A DNA stretch of 64,000 nucleotides from positions 2,565,069 through 2,629,068 of the forward strand of contig VWZP01001589.1 of assembly GCA_013396995.1 (NCBI GenBank). The letters are read 5' to 3'. This DNA comes from Dicaeum eximium (lineage: Eukaryota; Chordata; Aves; Passeriformes; Dicaeidae). Below the pieces are notes generated by a model that was not told where the DNA came from, made no database searches, and saw only the letters and a list, made by a program, of their open reading frames with translations. The position numbers and the translations under genes are program-made. This document shows, piece after piece, positions 48,116-62,400 of the stretch (its first letter is position 1; each line of letters opens with the position of its first letter).

Positions 48116-51100
48116 ATTAATTTATTTTTTCCGTTGTACATGCACCTAAGAATACTTAGATGTCCTTAACACAGTAGTACAGAATGAGATTGATAAGAAA
48201 AGTGTAATGGTTGTAATGAGATCCTTTGCATATTTACATTGCTATGATTTGTCCTGTTACAGGGGTTCAACCAGTAAAATCTTCTGTATTGTTTAGTATA
48301 TGGAAATATTATCAGATATTAAATCCGGGAGAGTGGTGCATTTGCTTCAAAATTTTAACTTGTAAAATGGAATTGTATTTTAAATTGTAAAATGGAATTT
48401 CAGGGTTACTGTTAGAAGTTAATTCCTTTCCTGTTTCATGTAAAAAGAATTTGGTGCTTTAGGATGAGGAAGGCTTCTTAGCTGACAAAGCAGAAGTTGC
48501 ATTCGATTATCAAATACTCATGGAATTTACCAGAAAGTGATAGTCTGAATCATAGCTCTTGGGGAAAAATAGGATGTGATGCTCAAGTGTTCTGGAAAAT
48601 TCATGATGGAACAGCACACTTAATGTTAGGTTTCACTGTAAAAGACATAAACCAACATTTTTGCTCCGTTAACTGTAAGGTTTAATTTTACACTGTTGTT
48701 TCTTTTCCATTGATGATAACAGCTAGGAAAAGAGTTAACTTGTAAAAGTTTTTCCTGGGTGAATACTAGGAAAATGACTGTTGATGACTGAAACAGATGA
48801 CTAAATATTCTTCTTACCCTCTGAGAGATAAAGAGGCTGTACCAGGACCCTGTACTGTAGGAAGCAGCCCCTTTGACCTGCAGTCACTTTCTGTGCCCAC
48901 ATTGCTCAGTCAGAGGGACCAACTCTGTGGTCTGGGCTGCTCTGTCAACTGAGAGCTGCCAAAACCCTGCCCTTCTGTGCGGGGCAGATCTGGCATTGTG
49001 TCCTGGCTGTGCTTTGCTGTGAGAAGTCACCACACAAGTCACCCATCTTGTGGTCCCTCAGATCCTGTGGGTGTTTGAGCTGAGCAACAGCCTGCTTAGT
49101 GATATGTCAATTTTTTCCTGCCAGGCAAGTGTTGGAGCAGGTGCAATTTATTACTCTAGCTTGGTCTCCCGGTACTTGCTCGTGGTTGCTACTGTGTATG
49201 TTTTCTGTGTTCGTTAAAACCTATTGATCTTGGGAAAGTTTGTGGGATTGATTTCAACTTGGTGTTTTTCAGGGAATTAGTAGTATTTTTAGTAGTAACA
49301 CTCTCCTAAAAGCATCCCTGAGAGAAAGAGTGATGATGTATTAAGAAAATACAGAGTCTCTGCAACCAAGTTGCAGTTTCCCAACTCCCAACGTCCCCTT
49401 GCCCAGCCAAGCACTGCATGGTCCTTCCATGACCTCCTGTGATGCCCAGGAACTGTGTCTGGGCAGGGTCCAGCAGCATCTGCACTCACTGCCCAGGAGG
49501 ACCTTGGGGAGCAGAAGGCCGTGCCCGAGGCCACCAGGTTGGCCAGGCACATCTTCCTAGTCTGCGGAAGAGGAGGGCTGTGGTGCCACCCTGATCGTGC
49601 CAGATGATAGTGGGGTTAGCAGTGGCTCTGTGTGGCTGCTGGGCTCTGGTGGGAGAGAGGGACTCCCCACACCTTGGGCTCCATTGCTGATATTTCCGAG
49701 GGAGCTGTTTGATATTGTGGTGCTGACTGGAGATTGGAGTTTGATTTGATAAACCAATAACTGAAGGAAATGTGTTGCAGTCTTGTGTAGCTGTTAAACA
49801 GCGTGTTTCAAAAGAGGCAAAGGGTTTTGTACACTTTAGACACCCAGTAAGCAAGGTGCAGCTCTTAGAGCAGAGTGAAACCTCATAATTTTTGTAGGTA
49901 TTAGGAAAGTGGTCCCCAGTGCAACTGTTCCCTGTTGCTATACCCCAGGCACCACTTCTGCAGGAGAGGTTAAAATGTTGTCAGGTGATTCCTTGTTTGG
50001 GAGTGCGCTTGAACACGTGTGCCTCACGCAAATCGTGCTACTACTGTGCACATGCTTAGGCAAATTGCTGGTTCTGGAAGAGAGCTGAGTTTCAGGGACT
50101 GAGTTAGGTAAGCACCAAATCTGTTGTCTTGAAACAAATAGACGTGGAGGGAAATGGATACTGTTAACGAGCAGCAGCTTTTAAACCTTCATAGTATCTA
50201 CTTACTATGGGTAAGTGTGAATGCTTTGGACTAGTATATGGGAGTTTTATTTAATAAGTGATGGTAGTATCAGCAAGAGGCTGTTCCTTGTCTTGAGCTC
50301 CTTCCCTCCTTCAGTTTTATCTGCCTAGGACCCATTCTGGGAAGATGTGGTTTCATCATATGGACTGCAGTAGGAGGAGGAAGCTGCTCTGGCATCCTCT
50401 GGCCTCTCTCTCTGGGATAGCAATGCCTTCTCCCTCATTCACCTTCACTCTCCACCTGCTGACCAAGAGTGTGCTTTACTGGGGAGAAGTGGGACCCTGC
50501 TTGGCCTTCAAGCCTCTTTTTGGTCCTTAGCTGAAGTGCAGGAGGCTTTTGTAGCTACATGGCTTAGTTCTTCTGGTGAAGGGCTTGAGGATGGGGAAGG
50601 GAAAAGACTCCATGGCATATCATATTAGTATCCCTTGACTGCTATCACAGGCACCACAGAAGTCATGAATAATTTTTGTATCATCCCATATTGCCAGTGC
50701 TTGGACTCATATTGCCACCGTCACACTGGTACGCCTCCCATTGCTGTCTTGTATTGGTTTCTATCTCTTGACACAGACAGATTTTGCACAGATGGAAATC
50801 AGAGTAAAGGTCAGTTGTAACCCTGAACTGTTCTGAGTACAGAACTACGTAGCTTTAAAAGTTCTGCAGTGGCTGTAGCTGAAGTATGGGTTTGTTCACC
50901 TGAACATAGGTAGCAGTTACTTCTGGAGGAAGCCAGGCTTTGCACAGCTATGCATGGTTTAAGCCACAGTCATGATCATCTAAGTTATTGGGGGAAAAAA
51001 ATCCCTCTCTATGTTGCAGAGGACATGGCAGCACTGTTGTAATTGGTTGCATGTATTACAGGAAAGCATTAAGGACAAAAGGTGTGATTTGTCATGCAGC

Positions 51101-54100
51101 TTTTCCTCTGCATGTTAAGGGTTTACCCTCTCCATAGCTGAGGTCTGTGTACAGCTATCACCTTTTTATACTGATTCCTAATGATGGATATTAATTTCTT
51201 TTTTGTAGAAGTCCAATATAAATATATAAATATAAAGAAGAAAAGGCTGGTTTGTTTGCTTTGCTGAAGTGTGCTGGAGAGCTGCCTGTGCTGGAGGGAC
51301 ATCATCTATTACACAGAGCCCTTCTGAGTGCACTCTGGTGTGAGGCAGCCCCCTGCTTCCACCGTGCTTCTCCCCACCACCCTCTGTTTTATGTGAGCAA
51401 CCCAGCTGGAAAATCAAAACTGAAAAAAAGTCCATTTGGTATGTCTTGTAGGATTGAGCTGAAATACTTCCAGTGTGCTCACTTCTATTTCATTGAAGAG
51501 AAAAACAGGGTTTGTTTCTAATAGTTAAATTTTTGAGTATGTCTGTGTATCTACTGTAATACAGTAATTTGATATAGACAGACATTAAATATGTACATTC
51601 TAATAAATATTCTTATCGAATAATATCAGCTGTCATTTCTGTAGGTATGCCTAGCCTGCCAATAGAACATGTAACACTTTTCTGTTTGACCTGCTTTTCT
51701 CAGATGGAATGCAATTACTTCCTTGTATGAAGTGGCCACCAGGGGTCATCAGAATGCTTTTATTTTTATTAACATTTCCTTTTCTTTAGGAGCATATGTA
51801 CACTTTGTATTTTCTGGAAACTTTGTTAACCTGTCACACAAAAAATCCAAAGTCTTTATGTTACCTGTTCAGCCAAAAATTCATGCAGCTCTTTTCAGCT
51901 GAGCTTCTTGATAGGCAGCAGATTAGGAAAACAGGGTGCACAAGATGAGGAGCATGTCCATAAATACACCGATTACTGCATGCATTCTTTTCTTGATAAT
52001 TTAATTAGTGATAAATATAATAGTAGTAGACGACAAATGTGTCCCAGGCTGTGATGGTAGAGGCCTCTTGTTGCTTTCTGTATGAAATGGTAGTTTTAAG
52101 CAAAGGGCCAAAAAGCCATCCTTTTTTTTTGTCTTTTGGATTTAATTTTGAGCAAAGGTTGGCAGAAATGTAGTAAGTGTTCATAAATATTAAACACCAG
52201 AGTAACCTTCTAGGAAATTCATTATGTTTTTAAAGGAAAAAATAGGGCTTCTAGGACCAGGTTTCTAGGGTAAATTTTACAAGAGCCAATGTACAAGTAG
52301 CAGCCATTACAACTCGCTTTATCTTTTGCTGCCAAAGTTCAGGAAAAAGTTAAGACTTACAACATTTTTTTCAGGTGTCAGTGATAGTGCCTGTGTATTT
52401 CTCTGATGAATTCCAGTGTGGTCCACTGTACTTAAGAAGGTACTACAGCCAACAGTACAAAGGGATTCAAATTGCATTTTACTTTTTGTTTCTACTTTTA
52501 ATTGGTGTACTTGGTGAGAATTGTATCTTGCATGAAAGCATGTCATTTAGAGAATTCCCACAAACCGCAGAACTTACTAGTGTATGTTGAAAATGGTATT
52601 TCTTTCCTGGAAAGTTCTTTCCTGGATCTGATAAACTCTCTAAAATGAGGTGTTTTGCGAACACTTAGAAAGTGCTTTTCATCCATAAGTATCACAGTGC
52701 TATATGAATGCAGCCTTTCTTGGATCCTCAGAAGTTTCTATGGAATGTTTTTATTGCTGTTGTTAGATGTATGCATTGCTCTGGAAACAGAATTCTTTGA
52801 TTTTAAAATTCAAAATATACAGACCTTAAATTTTCAAAAATTGAAAACCTGGAGGTTATATAACAATTTTTAGGATATACTAGTGCATTTCCTCTGATTC
52901 TCTGTCTTGCACATACATTCCTATTGATTCTGACTGCACCTGAATTGAGTGTGTATCTCTGTGTGTCTTTTTTGACTTCCTCTTCAAAGCTGATCTAATC
53001 AGTGGTCCCTGCTCCATTTAGCAGCATTTGGCTCTTTCTGAAATGAGTGGAAGATGAACTAGGGAACCTTTGTGTTGCCAATTTCTGCCCTTCTAGAAGT
53101 ACTCTGAGTGGTTTGGAAGCAGAAGCGAGCGGGATGTGGGTACTATTGCAGGTGCATTTCCCTGTGATGCTGTTACAGTTTTTTCTGGTGGCTGTGAGAA
53201 AATGAAATTAATGGGTGCAGACAACTCCCCATTTTCAGTGATACACAGGGGATGACTGTCAGGGGGCTTTTTATTTTGTCACTTGAACTATTCTGGATAG
53301 ATTTATGTGGAAATTTCAAAATCTTTTGTCTTCGAACTCTGCCGCTTATTTGGAAGTCTCCTGTGGTGACTTTGCTGTCCTAGGAAAGTGGTGGCTTTAT
53401 GTGAAGAACAGGCTCATGATGCAAAGCTCAAAGTCCAGCATTTTTGAGCTGCAAGGGAAAACAAATATTTGTAATGGATATCAAATATTTGTAATGGATA
53501 TCATCAACTTCTCCTCAAAAAAAGGTGATCTTTGTTCCATTTGAATTGACAACCAATTGACAACCAACAGTCTCCTGTATTCCATTATTGAGGAGACTGT
53601 TAGCTTGGATTAATCTTTCTGAAGAAAGTGAGGTAACTTTGTAAGGCCATGAGATAGACATATGGTTTGTTTTAGGAAGGATGCTGTGCCCCTGAGAAGA
53701 TGCTTATTTGACACAAAGGTCCTACTTTGAGATGAGTTGTTAACATGCAGTTTTGCGCAGGCTATTTAAGGAGCTCATTAAAATGATCTTGCTTCATTGT
53801 ATCCATGATTTCATTGAAAGAATTAATTGTCTGAAAAGGGAAATTTTTACTGGGAAAAAAAAATGAAACTCTTGTTTTCCATCTGTCACATCCTTTTACA
53901 AACACTTCAGATTGGACATTGAGTGCTTGGAGAAAATAGTAATGTGACTGAGAAGTGCTCTGGAAATTCTAATGTCAGGATTATCATTAAAAAAAAAAAG
54001 TAAAGTTAGTACTTGTAAAAAAACTTCTGTGTTCTTCTGTACACATCCCTACCCTTTCTCTTGGCATATGACCAAAAAGAGAAGTAAATAAAACTGTATT

Positions 54101-55124
54101 GACCATCATGTTAAGGAATTTTGAAGTTTACTACAGGTTTATTGATCATTGCTAAATTCTTTGTCCTTTTGATCTTAATTTAAGATTACTACTTTCTAAA
54201 TTTCATCTGAGGATTAGAGCAGTGCAGATCTTACACTGGAAAGTTTAACTGCACTGTCTCCATCTTTTGGCATACTAAGACATTATATACTGTTTTTTTG
54301 GACCAGTAGTAAAAAAAGAGCACTCAAATCCAATGTTCTCTATTTTCATCAAAGAAAACAGCTTCTGTCCACACATGTCTTATGCTTGTGTATAGAATTG
54401 TAGCAGACACTATGTCAATATACAAAAAAGCTTTGTACAAAGAATACGAAAGTGAGTTGTTATCAGGTAAAAAATGGTGGTCGCTGCTCAAGAAGTGCTA
54501 TTTTTCTCTTTTTTGGTATAAATTTTCTACTTTACAGATAGTGAGATGGTACTGAATTGTGATTGTGGGATGTCTTTTAAATTAGTTTAAATATTGAAAC
54601 AAAAACTTCATGATTCTGATGATTTGGAAATCCCAGTGGATGAAAGGGGGGAATCTTTACCTATATTGGTTTATGTGACATAGCCAAAATACTACATATT
54701 ATACACTTGCAATTTAAAAATGTGTGTCTTATACATTCTGTAAGGATTTGGATAGTTGGCCTATGCAGATGTAACATATGTAACAAACATGCTGCTTTTG
54801 AAGATCTTAAAAATGTGTTTCACTTCTTTCAGATATTTAGAAATTTATTGAAGAAAAACACTATGTTTGAGCACCTATTTACAGCAGAACTGTGGAGCTC
54901 AGCTTTTCCTGAGCAAAAATTTTGAGGCCCCAACAGGCTTCTTTCCAAAACTCAGGAACAGCACTGTGCTGCAGAGAACCTTAAAATGCATTAGGTAATG
55001 TATGACTGTCTCCAAGCAGAAGAATTTGTTAACCTGAAGCTAATGTGGCAAATTAATTTTTGGTCATATCCTTTAAGGATCTGTTCAGCTTTACTTGATT
55101 TATATGAACATTAACAAAAGATTT
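48116..55124. other. Presumed ZNF407 intron 1; nothing recognised
   Basis: No identifiable exon. A moderately GC-richer stretch at about 48,840-49,720 has short open frames on both strands without a recognisable family. One 20-bp tandem duplication lies at 53,462-53,501. Confidence 0.5.
53462..53501. repeat. 20-bp tandem duplication
   Basis: Two perfect adjacent copies of CAAATATTTGTAATGGATAT. Confidence 0.95.
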
Positions 55125-55995
55125 ATGTTACAAAAAGTCAACCCACTTTTGAGTTAGAACAGCTTCATTTTGAACATCGAATATGATGTTAAGGGGCCGC
55201 TGTTTGACAGAACCAGCTTTTAAACTATGGGAATATGAGGATTTGACTGCTGTCTGCTTAGTTTGGGATTGATCCTGTGCTGCAGTTTTCTGCTGGGCTG
55301 TACCTGGCATTACCATTGGCGCAGTCTTGGAGCCTATATAAATACATTTTGGTCTATTTATGCAATACTTTAAGTGGTTACCTATTGTTGCACTTTAAGC
55401 ACTTTTTAGTTGTAAAAATGTTTCCAGATGATGCTTTGAAAGATGAAGGTAGCAGGAACACAAGAAAGTTTACATCTTGCATTGATTTTAGTCTTGTTGG
55501 TCCATGTATAAGGTGGTTCAAGAGCTGATCTTCCCCATGTATACTGCTGTATGTGTTTGGCAGCATTACATTGCTATCAAAAGGCTTACTCAATCACACT
55601 AACAAGTAGGAGATAGATTTAAGCATATGCTTAAGGTGCTGTGGCTTCAAAGGGTTACTTGTTACATCTAGAGTGTGTTCTTAGATTTGGTTAAGAAAAT
55701 TTCAGATGTTAATTCTTCGCTTGTAATGGTGATCCCAGTGCCAGACTAAGGCTTGATCCAAGATTAATTTTGCAAAAAGAAACCCATTTGACCTTATGTG
55801 GTCACGGGGACTGTCCAAACTTTGAGTGCTGTTGATGCCTTCTCCAATGCATTGATTCTTTTCTATTACAATACCAACTGCAGAATAGCCCTTAATTAGT
55901 GTGGTGGCTTTGTTGAGAACAGAAGTGAATTGGTTTAGGCAGATAGAGGATTAGGATCTCTCAAATTTATGACCGGCTTGTGCTTTGCCATTGTC
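55125..55995 (-). pseudogene. Possible decayed antisense protein-coding copy, unidentified
   Basis: On the minus strand, protein-like stretches appear in shifting frames: one near 55,860-55,700 (NQCIGEGINSTQSLDSP, then KLILDQAL), then HGEDQLLNHLIHGPTRLKSM near 55,540-55,480, then QQKTAAQDQSQTKQTAVKSS near 55,300-55,240 and a C-terminal-like VQNEAVLTQKWVDFL ending in a stop. The frame switches and internal stops would fit an old processed copy. I do not recognise the parent gene, and chance cannot be excluded. Confidence 0.25.
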
Positions 55996-57225
55996 CTAGT
56001 ACCCTGTCACAAATCTGGGAAGGAATTTTTGGGAGAGAAGCTTACAGCAGAGGAAGCACTACAGGCTCTGTTTGTCTAGAGACAGCTAATGGTGTGCTGA
56101 ATGCCTGAGTAGTTATAGCCATTCCTGCAATACATCCGTGCAGGAAGGAGCCCACAGCTGCATTTGGGTGTGAGGCACTACTCTGCCATCAAGGAGGCTG
56201 AGCTATGTGATACTTAAATTGTGTTAGAGGCATGGCAGTGTGATCTGAGCAAAGGCTGTAGCAAGAAGAAACAGAGACATGGTCCAGTGCTGTGGTCCAC
56301 TGCTCCAGATCTTGTGTGAGATGTGGAGAACTGAGCAGAACTCAGCAAATTGCTGATCATGGTCCCAGCAAAAATCAGTGATAGTAGCCATTAAGGTCTA
56401 TCATATGATGCATTCTTGTCCTACAGGCAGTTTAAGAGAGAGCTAAAAGAAATTGGAGGCTATTTAATTCCTTAGATTAATTGTTATAGGGGCGGTTTTA
56501 GAGAAAGAGCAGCAGCTGCCTCATAGTTGTTTTCTTTCATAGAGAATACTTCTTGGCTTTTGTTTCATGCAGGTGCAGATTCCCATGTAGTGATATTTTG
56601 ACACAGATTATATGGAAGTGGGATGGAGGCAAATGTAACTTTGGGAAGGGTGTGCAAGGGTAGACTGTTTTCCTGGAAACTTAGATGTGTGGTAGTGATG
56701 AAGTTGGTAAAGGTATATCAGTACCAATACAGTTGCCATAGGTAGTCTGCTGTGCAACTGGGAGAAATTGCCTTGATAATGCTTACTGGTTGTGGGGGTA
56801 AGGCTACATTAGGTTATGTGTAGATGTGTTGACTTCATTAGGTAATGTATGATTATAAAAGCCTGTAAATGGAACAGAGTACAGTCCCAGTCCCAGCATG
56901 CTAGAAGTTTGTCATGAAATGAAGGCAGAGATAAGGAATTAGGCAAGAAGTCTGAGGTATAAGGTTATATTACACATGTGATGAATTTAATTTCATACTG
57001 AGGTTATTGGCTGCACCTATGAGGTTTATGTTTTGCATTCTTCACTTTTCTAGCAGCTAGTTTGTAGTTCTTACTACAAACAGATAGTTTGCTTACAAAG
57101 ATAAAACAGAGGAAATACATGTTTCTCCTAAGCACTGCAATCCATAAAAAATCCATAACTGGTGCAGTTGAATGGGAAATAGGGTGGACACCAGAAGTGG
57201 GATTGCAGTCTGAGCACAGAGCAGG

Positions 57226-57707
57226 ATGAGCTTCTATGGGAGAATTACTGAACAAATGCTGAGAAACGAGAATAAACCTGCTAAGACTGCAGATAATCAA
57301 CCATGTTTTTTTGGTGTGCGAGTGGCTGATGAGCTGAATTTCCAGGGGAGCGGCAGAAAAGGCCACATTTTTGTTGATGGAGAAACCTCTAATTATCCCA
57401 ATACAACTTTTGATAGTGGAAATATTCAATGCTAGTATTAGTTCACTGCTGGACAAGTTTTCTGATAACTCTTATGGTCTGAGAGGAAAGTATCCTATAA
57501 AGAAGATGGAGAATTGGTTTGAGATTGCAAATTTTCTTGTACAGCAAAGGCAAAACTGCTGCTCTTCTTCAGGCCATACAATTGGTGGTGGGCTGGAAAC
57601 CTGCTGTGGAGGTGGAGCAAGGCAAAGGACCCACGGTTGTTTGTTTAAGGATGGACGTGTGACACTTGTCACTGAAGTAACTTGATATTTTGCATTATAT
57701 AAATAAA
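57226..57707 (+). other. Unidentified open frames with a downstream AATAAA
   Basis: Two overlapping + strand frames (69 codons from 57,226 and 104 codons from 57,371) are followed 17 bases after the second stop by AATAAA (57,702-57,707). The composition is more protein-like than the surroundings (for example FFGVRVADELNFQG and ENWFEIANFLVQQRQN), but no family is recognised. It could be a frame-shifted retrocopy, a non-coding RNA exon, or chance. Confidence 0.25.
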
Positions 57708-59406
57708 GCTGTACTGCAGTTAAACCACATAATTTTCATCTCATCTTTTTTTTTCTGTATCCCAAACACTGCTCATAACCTTTTCTGGGTAAGCTTGCAC
57801 TTCAAAGGCTTCATCTGGTATTACTATTAATTGCTGTAGTGTTTTTGAACACACTAATAGTGTGCTGACTAATACCGGCTGAGAATATAGCCCTGACTAT
57901 TTTCCTTCTGACTAATTGTGGTAAGTTTCCATCGTGGTTTTGTGAACAAACAAAAATAGTAGTGCATAGGAATCATAAAGCCATATTTTGGGGACAATAT
58001 TGTGATCCTCCAAAGGGCTGTTATGATCTGGAAGTGGTTATTCTCTTGTTATTTAGGTATAACTAGCTTGGTATAGGTTTGGTCAGTGCTTCAGCCCAAT
58101 GAGAGACCTAAAGTTGAAAAACTGTTCCATGTATGCAACTAATGTGCACTCAATTCCTTAGGGGCCTTCCATAAATTATTTGTAAGGAGAAAAACACTTT
58201 TTTGCTTCCATGGGTAATAAGTACAACTGATTTGAATTTATTTTCTCAGTTTAATACTTTCCTACTTTGTCCTCAAAATTAAGCATAATTATTTTTTTTT
58301 ACTATGTACTTGAACAGTTTTTTTTACCCTGCGTTATCTGTATCAACATTGCAATTACTTAATCTTGTCAGGAAGCACTTACAATTGTGGTCATGGCCTC
58401 ATTCAATGGGTAACTGAACAAAAAACTGAACACTTGGATCTGCAGCAAATTGATGCTTAAATCATAGTATAAAGCACATAGATAAACATTTAGTATTTAA
58501 TCATCTGTTAAAATGAAATGCATTTTCAATTCTCAGTTGCTTCATATCAAAATGAAAAGGTAATAAATGTCAAGATTTGATTTCCCATCCCCATCCCTCT
58601 TATAAACTGTGTTGGTATCATCAGTTTTCTAGTGGCGGCATCTTCTTGGGAGCAGGGGGGTCACACTGGGCAGTTGAGCAAAAGCTTTCGGTAACTGGAT
58701 TTGAATGGTTAGAGTTTGTGCTGGGTCTCAAAGGTGTTGCCCTTTTCTGCACTGTTATTTCGTGACTTTGTTTCGCCTTCCTCCTCGTTAACTGGGAAAC
58801 AATGTTTTAGAGGATATTTTAGGAATGATGGGAAACTGTACTTGCAGTATATTCTATTAGAACATGGTTCTATTTGTGTTTTCCCTCTTTCTCTTTAGCA
58901 GGTAATCTAAGCAGAGGAAGGAAAGCAAGCTGCATACTTAAAATATTTAACATTTATGTTGGCTTTGTTTTGCTTGTTGTTGCAATCATGATTATTTCTC
59001 CTGGGAACTTTTAAATTTGGGAAGCTGATTTTCTAGTTCAGGAGAAGTCAAATATTCCATGAACAGTTCCCTGAAAGCTGTTAGTCTTTTGTGTCCTAAA
59101 TATACTTCCAGAAGCAAAGGTCATGTTTGTCTGCCCAAGTTTAAAGCATGTAGAAGATTGTTTGATTACATAAAAACCATGGGATCTAAGTGTTTGCTCA
59201 CATGGTGCTCATCACAGTGACAGCTCTGTAACTAAAAGGTGGTTTAGATACCGTGGTGAAACTGTTGCCTCATATCTTTCATTGTGTCTTTCTTCCTGCC
59301 ATGATTTTAATTTTCTATATTGCATGAGGTTTTTGAAATTTGATTCTTTTAACCTTTAAGTCTTTAAGTTTGCATAGAAGACTAATAATAACTCTTCTTT
59401 TTGTAG

Positions 59407-62400
59407 GTGCTAACCCAAATGATCTTCAATTGATAATATCACTGTTAAGAATGGATGGGGAGGAAAATAAAAAGAGAGATCATGATGAGAATTTACAAGT
59501 TGAGTTGACAGAAGAATCCCCAAGAAATACATCAGGAGAAAATGCTGGGTGTGACTCTTCATCTCAGCAGACAACAAGGCTTACATCAGATGAAGTGTTC
59601 AGGGACCTTGAAAAGAAAGAAAAAGAGAATGGCACAAACAAAACAGCACTGTCAGAATTGCCAAACCTGGATGTTGTTGAAGCAGAGAAACCTGAAAATG
59701 TCTCCAGGAAAAGAAAGCTGAGTTCTTCAGAAGACATGAAAGATACTGGAAGGAAATTGCAAAAAGTTTTAGCTGGAGAAGCATGTGGTTTGATAGCTGG
59801 AGCTGTAAAGAAGGAAGGAGTCACCAGTTGTCCTGACAGTGACATATTTAATTCAGATATCCTGTGCCTACGTTATGGTTTCAGATGTGCTGCTGATGAT
59901 GCCATGTTGAAAGTTCACAAGGAAAATAAACATTCACAAGAGGTGTCAGCTGCTGTTTCTGATAAATTGTATTCTTCAGAAGAAATCAGTGTTGTCTGTA
60001 CAGTTGGAAACAAAGACAAAGACCCTAAAGGCAAAATGAGTGATCAATGTTTACCTTCCTGCTCTGATAAGGAAAAACATAAACAAGAAAGCCTCTCTAA
60101 ACCATCCAAAGAGCAAACACACCCTCACTGTAGTTGCATAGGTGAATGTAGTTCAACATTACATACACATGTTAAACAAGATCGTGAGAAATCCAAGATA
60201 TTTTCTTGTGATCTTTGTGGTTTTCAGAGTGCTGAAGAAAGTCTCCTAAATTCTCATTTTCTTGGCAAGACTCACCTTCGACGCCAAAGTCTTGCTGCAC
60301 GGGGAGGATTTGTACAGATATTGACAAAAAAATCCTTTAAAAACCAACAATCTACTGCAACCAAAGAGAGGAATGTCAGGGCAAAACCTGGGACCAATAA
60401 ATTAAGGGAAAGAACTGCTGATGCAAAAGAATTAAGTGTTTGCAGTGCACTGAAAGGCTCAAAAGCAAGCTTGTCTAAACAAAATGATGGCAGTGAACTT
60501 GTTGAAATACCATCTTCAAATAGTCCCACTGAAAAAACAGATACTATGATGGAACAAACATTGCTTTCTTCTGGTACAGAAATAAATGATAAAGTTCACA
60601 CTGAAAAACTAGAAATACCGGGACCATCAGAAAATATCTTGCAGAACACAGAATCTCTTCCAATTACCAAAAAGCTACTTAACAGTTTACACAGGACAAG
60701 GAGATTTGATAAACTGAAGCACAAAAGAAATGTTTTCTTGTTAAGGTCTTCATTTGGACAGAGTAGGTCTTCTAGATTAAAAAGGCAGGTTAAAAGAAGA
60801 TACAGCTTGTTGGGGAGTAGTAAGAGACCCAAATCTGAAACTCAGAGAGTACATGTGAAGCCTATTTCCAGCATACAGCTTAAACATGATGAATCAAGCC
60901 CTGTGTCATGTACAGAACTAGAAACAGATGATAAAAGTAATTGTAATACTGCTGCACAAATACAAGATCTTACTGAATATAAGCCAAATACCCCTTCTTC
61001 TAGCACTGCAGGTGCTAAAGATTCTGAAATGAAACCTACTGCTGATGATAGTGCTCTTCATACTTGCATGGATTGTTGTCATGTTTTTCACAACCGAGAA
61101 AGTTTGGAAACTCATCTTGCAAAGCTTCATACAAAAAGGAACCGGTTTCAATGTCAGATGTGTAGCTATTCCTCTGGAGTTAGGGAAGACATGAAGCAAC
61201 ACTGTCAGGACAGTAAACACCAGATGGGTGGTTGTAGCTTTAATTGTCAGCTCTGTTCATTTACCAGCTTGGATGTGGTCAGCCTTCAAAGCCATATGAG
61301 TGAAGTGCATAATATGTCCTATAGTTGTCCAGCTTGCATTCTTTTTTTCCAATTGGAAGAAGAGCTGATAAATCATCAAAAAAATGAGAACCATGATGGT
61401 TCATTATTTCAGCAAGCTACTCCATTGAGTAACAGTGATCAGACCTTGCAAGTGGTACCTTACAGTGACTCAGTATCGAACAATAGCCAAAAACTTACAA
61501 AGGAAATGGAAGTGTCAATGCAAGCAAAAACTCCAGATTCTTCCTTCATTAATCATAGAAATGAGCTAAAGCATTCTGTTCTGAATAAAACCCAATTCCA
61601 ATGTAAAAAGTGTTTTTATAAGACAAGATCTTCCACAGTTCTTACAAGGCACATAAAACTCCGACATGCACAAGAGTATCACTTCCTTTGCAAAGCATGT
61701 AATCTCTACTCACTGAGTAAGGAAGGAATGGAGAAACATATCAAGAGAAGCAAGCATCTTGAAAATGCTAGGAAAAACAACATTGGACTACGTTTTGAAG
61801 AATGTATTGTAAAGGTTTGTGTTGGTGTTGGTGGCATTAAATCAGTGGTGGATATTTCCATTTCTGGGAGTGGAGATACAGAGTTGGATAAAGAAATTAT
61901 ACATGTTTCATCCTCTTCTGTGGAAAACATATCGAGAAATAAGGAATTTGTTCCCCTTGAGCAAAGGATTGATGAAAATGAATTGGTTTTAGCTGATGCA
62001 TCCAGAGGAGGGAAACCTAAAGGTACTATTTCTAGGACATGTACCCATTGTGGCCTTTTGGCCTCCAGTGTTACAAATTTGACTGTTCACATCAGGCGAA
62101 AGCATAGTCATCAGTACAGCTATTTGTGTAAGGTTTGCAATTATTACACTGTCACCAAAGGAGATATGGAACGTCACTGTGCAACCAAAAAACACAAAAG
62201 CCGTGTTGAAATAGAAGGATGTGGAAAACAGAACTCAGAGATCATCGTTAGCCCTGAAGGAGGTAATTTTGAATCCATGAGCAAGAAGATTAACAGCCCC
62301 ATGACTGCCTTGCCTGAACATGTTGAGGATGGTGGCCAGTCATCAGATTTGGAAAATTCTGTCTTAAACAATCAGGAAGTTGAGCGAGGAGATGCTGAGT

